Positions 33,080-34,500 of a stretch of DNA of 34,500 nucleotides are shown here, one piece after another. The notes under the pieces were generated by a model. It ran no database searches. It was not told the DNA's origin and saw only the letters and a list, made by a program, of their open reading frames with translations. Origin of the DNA: Glandiceps talaboti (Eukaryota > Hemichordata > Enteropneusta > Spengelidae). Made by a program: the position numbers and the translations under genes. The DNA lies in assembly GCF_964340395.1 (NCBI RefSeq), contig NW_027554301.1:27501-62000 (forward strand). The letters run 5' to 3'. The stretch's first letter is position 1. Each line of letters starts with the position of its first letter.

Positions 33080-34256
33080 AAATGAGTCAAAACCTGTGCA
33101 AACCTGTCCAAACGGTCCAAACCGGTCGAAAACCTATCCAAGGCGGACCAAAACTGGTGAAAATGAGTCAATACCGGTCAAAACCTTCCAAATTGGTTAT
33201 AAACAGGTGAAAACAGATCAAAACTGGTCAAAATCTGTCAAAACTGGTTCAAACCTATCGAAATCTATCGAAACCAGTCCAAAACTGGTGAAAACAAGTC
33301 AAAACCGATCAAAACCAGTCAACACCGGTTTAAAACCAGTGAAAACTGGTCAAAACCTTTCGCAAACCGGTTTAAAACCAGTTAAATCTGGTCAAAACCT
33401 GTGCAAACCTGTCAAACCGGTCCAAACCGGTCAAAAATCAGTGCAAACAAGTCAAAACTGATCAAAACCAGTCAACACTGGTTTTAAACCGGTCAAAACT
33501 GATCAAAACTGGTCAAAACCTGTCAAAACCGGTTCAAACCTGTCGAAACCTATCGAAACCAGTCCAAAACTGGTGCAAACAAGTCAAAACCGATCAAAAC
33601 CAGTCAACACAGGTTTAAAACCGGTCAAAACTGATCAAAACTGGTCAAAACCTGTCGCAAACCGGTTTAAAACAAGTGAAAACTGGTCAAAACCTGTGCG
33701 AACCTGTCAAACCGGTCCAAACCGGTCAAAAACCAAACAACTCAAAACCCGTCAAAACCGATCAAAACTTGTCAAAACCAGCCCAAACCTTTCAAAACCG
33801 GTCTAAACCGATCGAAAACCCATCCAAACATGTCCAAAATAGGTGCAAACAACTCAAAACCCGTCAAAACCTGTCCAAACCTGTCCAAACCGGTCCAAAC
33901 CGGTCAAAAACCCATCCAAACTGGTCCAAAACCAGTGCAAACAAGTCAAAACTGATCAAAACCAGTCAACACAGGTTTAAAACCGGTCAAAACTGATCAA
34001 AACTGGTCAAAACCTGTCGCAAACCGGTTTAAAACAAGTGAAAACTGGTCAAAACCTGTGCAAACCTATCCAAAAACCATTTTTAAACCAGTTAAAACTG
34101 AGTCAAAACTGGTCAAATCCGGTCCAAAACCAATGCAAACAAGTCAAAACCGATCAAAACTTGTGTAAACCTGTGCAAACCTGTCCAAAACAATTCCAAA
34201 CCAGTCAAAACCTTTCCGAACCAGTCCATAACCGATGTAAATGAGTCAAAACCAGT

Positions 34257-34340
34257 CATAAACATAAATAACAATACTGTCAAAACCCAACCAAACCGCA
34301 AACCGGTCGACACCTGTCCAAACCTGTTCTGTACATGTTT
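34257..34340 (+). repeat. Spacer/hairpin element 26 (S', truncated spacer)
   Basis: Sister of element 21 at +7026 bp: cataaataacaatactg with the extra taa, cccaaccaaacc, and the mismatched hairpin acatgttt at 34320-34340. Confidence 0.9.
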
Positions 34341-34500
34341 AAATGAGTCAAAACCTGTGCAAACCTGTAAAAACGGTCCAAACCGGTCGAAAACCTATCC
34401 AAGGCGGACCAAAACTGGTGAAAATGAGTCAATACCGGTCAAAACCTTCCAAATTGGTTATAAACAGGTGAAAACAGATCAAAACTGGTCAAAATCTGTC

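Larger units (their letters stand above)
1..34500 (+). repeat. Satellite array of ~10-bp A-tract monomer with nested higher-order repeats
   Basis: The whole window is built from head-to-tail units of about 10 bp (range 9-11), each an AAAC or AAAAC tract followed by a variable linker (CGGTC, TGGTC, CTGTC, CAGTC, CGATC, TGATC). No stretch of a few hundred bases escapes this pattern. The only non-monomeric sequence is a short spacer repeated 26 times and a few words such as ccaaggcggacc. All landmarks have one orientation, so I see no inversion. Copies are arranged hierarchically (10 bp, ~130-165 bp, ~1-3 kb, 7-11 kb). The pattern is known from eukaryotic heterochromatic satellites. The family and species are not recognised. 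No start/stop pattern, codon signal, splice structure or RNA fold supports a gene anywhere. Confidence 0.97.
29703..34500 (+). repeat. 8.3-kb super-repeat block C, copy 2, cut by window end
   Basis: Reproduces 21386-24985 and then 26267-27474 with scattered base changes, for example ccagttaacacagg at 30862 (others: ccagtcaac) and ccagcccaaacc at 33779 (others: ccagtccaaacc). It ends at the window edge inside the segment equivalent to 27474, so the true length of this copy is unknown. Confidence 0.9.

Noticed and set aside
1-34500. CRISPR array
   Set aside because: There are no unique spacers between repeats. The units are 10 bp, all sequence is repetitive, and no cas-like gene is present.
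1-34500. Telomeric or interstitial telomere repeat
   Set aside because: No runs of TTAGGG, TTTAGGG, TTAGG or their complements. The unit is 10 bp with no G-run, so no G-quadruplex potential either.
1-34500. Plasmid or phage replication iterons
   Set aside because: Iteron sets are short and lie beside a rep gene. Here the repeats fill more than 34 kb with higher-order structure and no gene.

Overview
The window is one continuous tandem-repeat (satellite) array. I see no gene, RNA gene, transposon, CRISPR array or unique-sequence island. The basic unit is about 10 bp (mostly 10, range 9-11), roughly AAAAC plus a five-base linker such as CGGTC, TGGTC, CTGTC, CAGTC, CGATC or TGATC. The + strand is A/C-biased (bases 1-60 contain 24 A, 15 T, 13 C, 8 G). 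Every copy of every landmark lies in the same orientation. This organisation is typical of eukaryotic centromeric, pericentromeric, subtelomeric or sex/B-chromosome heterochromatin. I do not recognise the family and cannot name the organism. Prokaryotic origin is very unlikely, given more than 34 kb of satellite with no gene.

The array is nested. Level 1 is the 10-bp monomer. Level 2 is cassettes of about 130-165 bp, recognisable by recurring words such as gtgcaaacaagtcaaaac and tcaacacaggtttaaaa. Level 3 is modules of about 0.9-3.1 kb, each ending in one non-monomeric spacer (words ataattagtt and acataaacaatac) followed by a short hairpin (aaacctgt, 5-nt loop, acaggttt). I count 26 spacer/hairpin elements. 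They fall into two classes: P (14 copies; PvuI-type CGATCG, two hairpins exactly 80 bp apart) and S (12 copies; SalI-type GTCGAC, one hairpin). Three S copies (27.2, 29.6 and 34.3 kb) are truncated (S'), and the first (224) looks like a P/S hybrid. Level 4 is tandem duplications of whole segments: 802/740 bp (three copies, 0.7-3.0 kb), 2254 bp (1.6-6.1 kb), 295 bp (10.5-11.1 kb), 1948 bp (15.4-20.4 kb), 1281 bp (23.7-26.3 kb) and 1261 bp (26.0-28.0 kb). Level 5 is super-repeats of 7-11 kb: 4.6-7.2 kb recurs at 11.7-14.3 kb, 7.9-11.6 kb recurs at 15.3-23.2 kb, and 21.4-27.5 kb recurs at 29.7 kb to the window end.

Layout by spacer class: 224 hybrid; 3329 S; 5583 S; 6474 P; 7760 P; 8757 P; 9873 S; 11507 P; 12704 S; 13595 P; 15203 to 20097 six P in a row; 21314 S; 23015 P; 24680 S; 25961 S; 27231 S'; 28281 P; 29643 S'; 31322 P; 32987 S; 34257 S'.

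The open reading frames (up to 206 codons) follow from the 10-bp period: 30 bp equals 10 codons, so each frame reads as a degenerate 10-residue repeat. I call none as a gene. The array most resembles a satellite evolving by repeated unequal crossover, with recent events (identical 295-bp copies, near-identical 1948-bp copies) laid over older ones. Possible functional features are A-tracts phased near the DNA helical repeat and the conserved spacer plus hairpin. Any role for them is inference.
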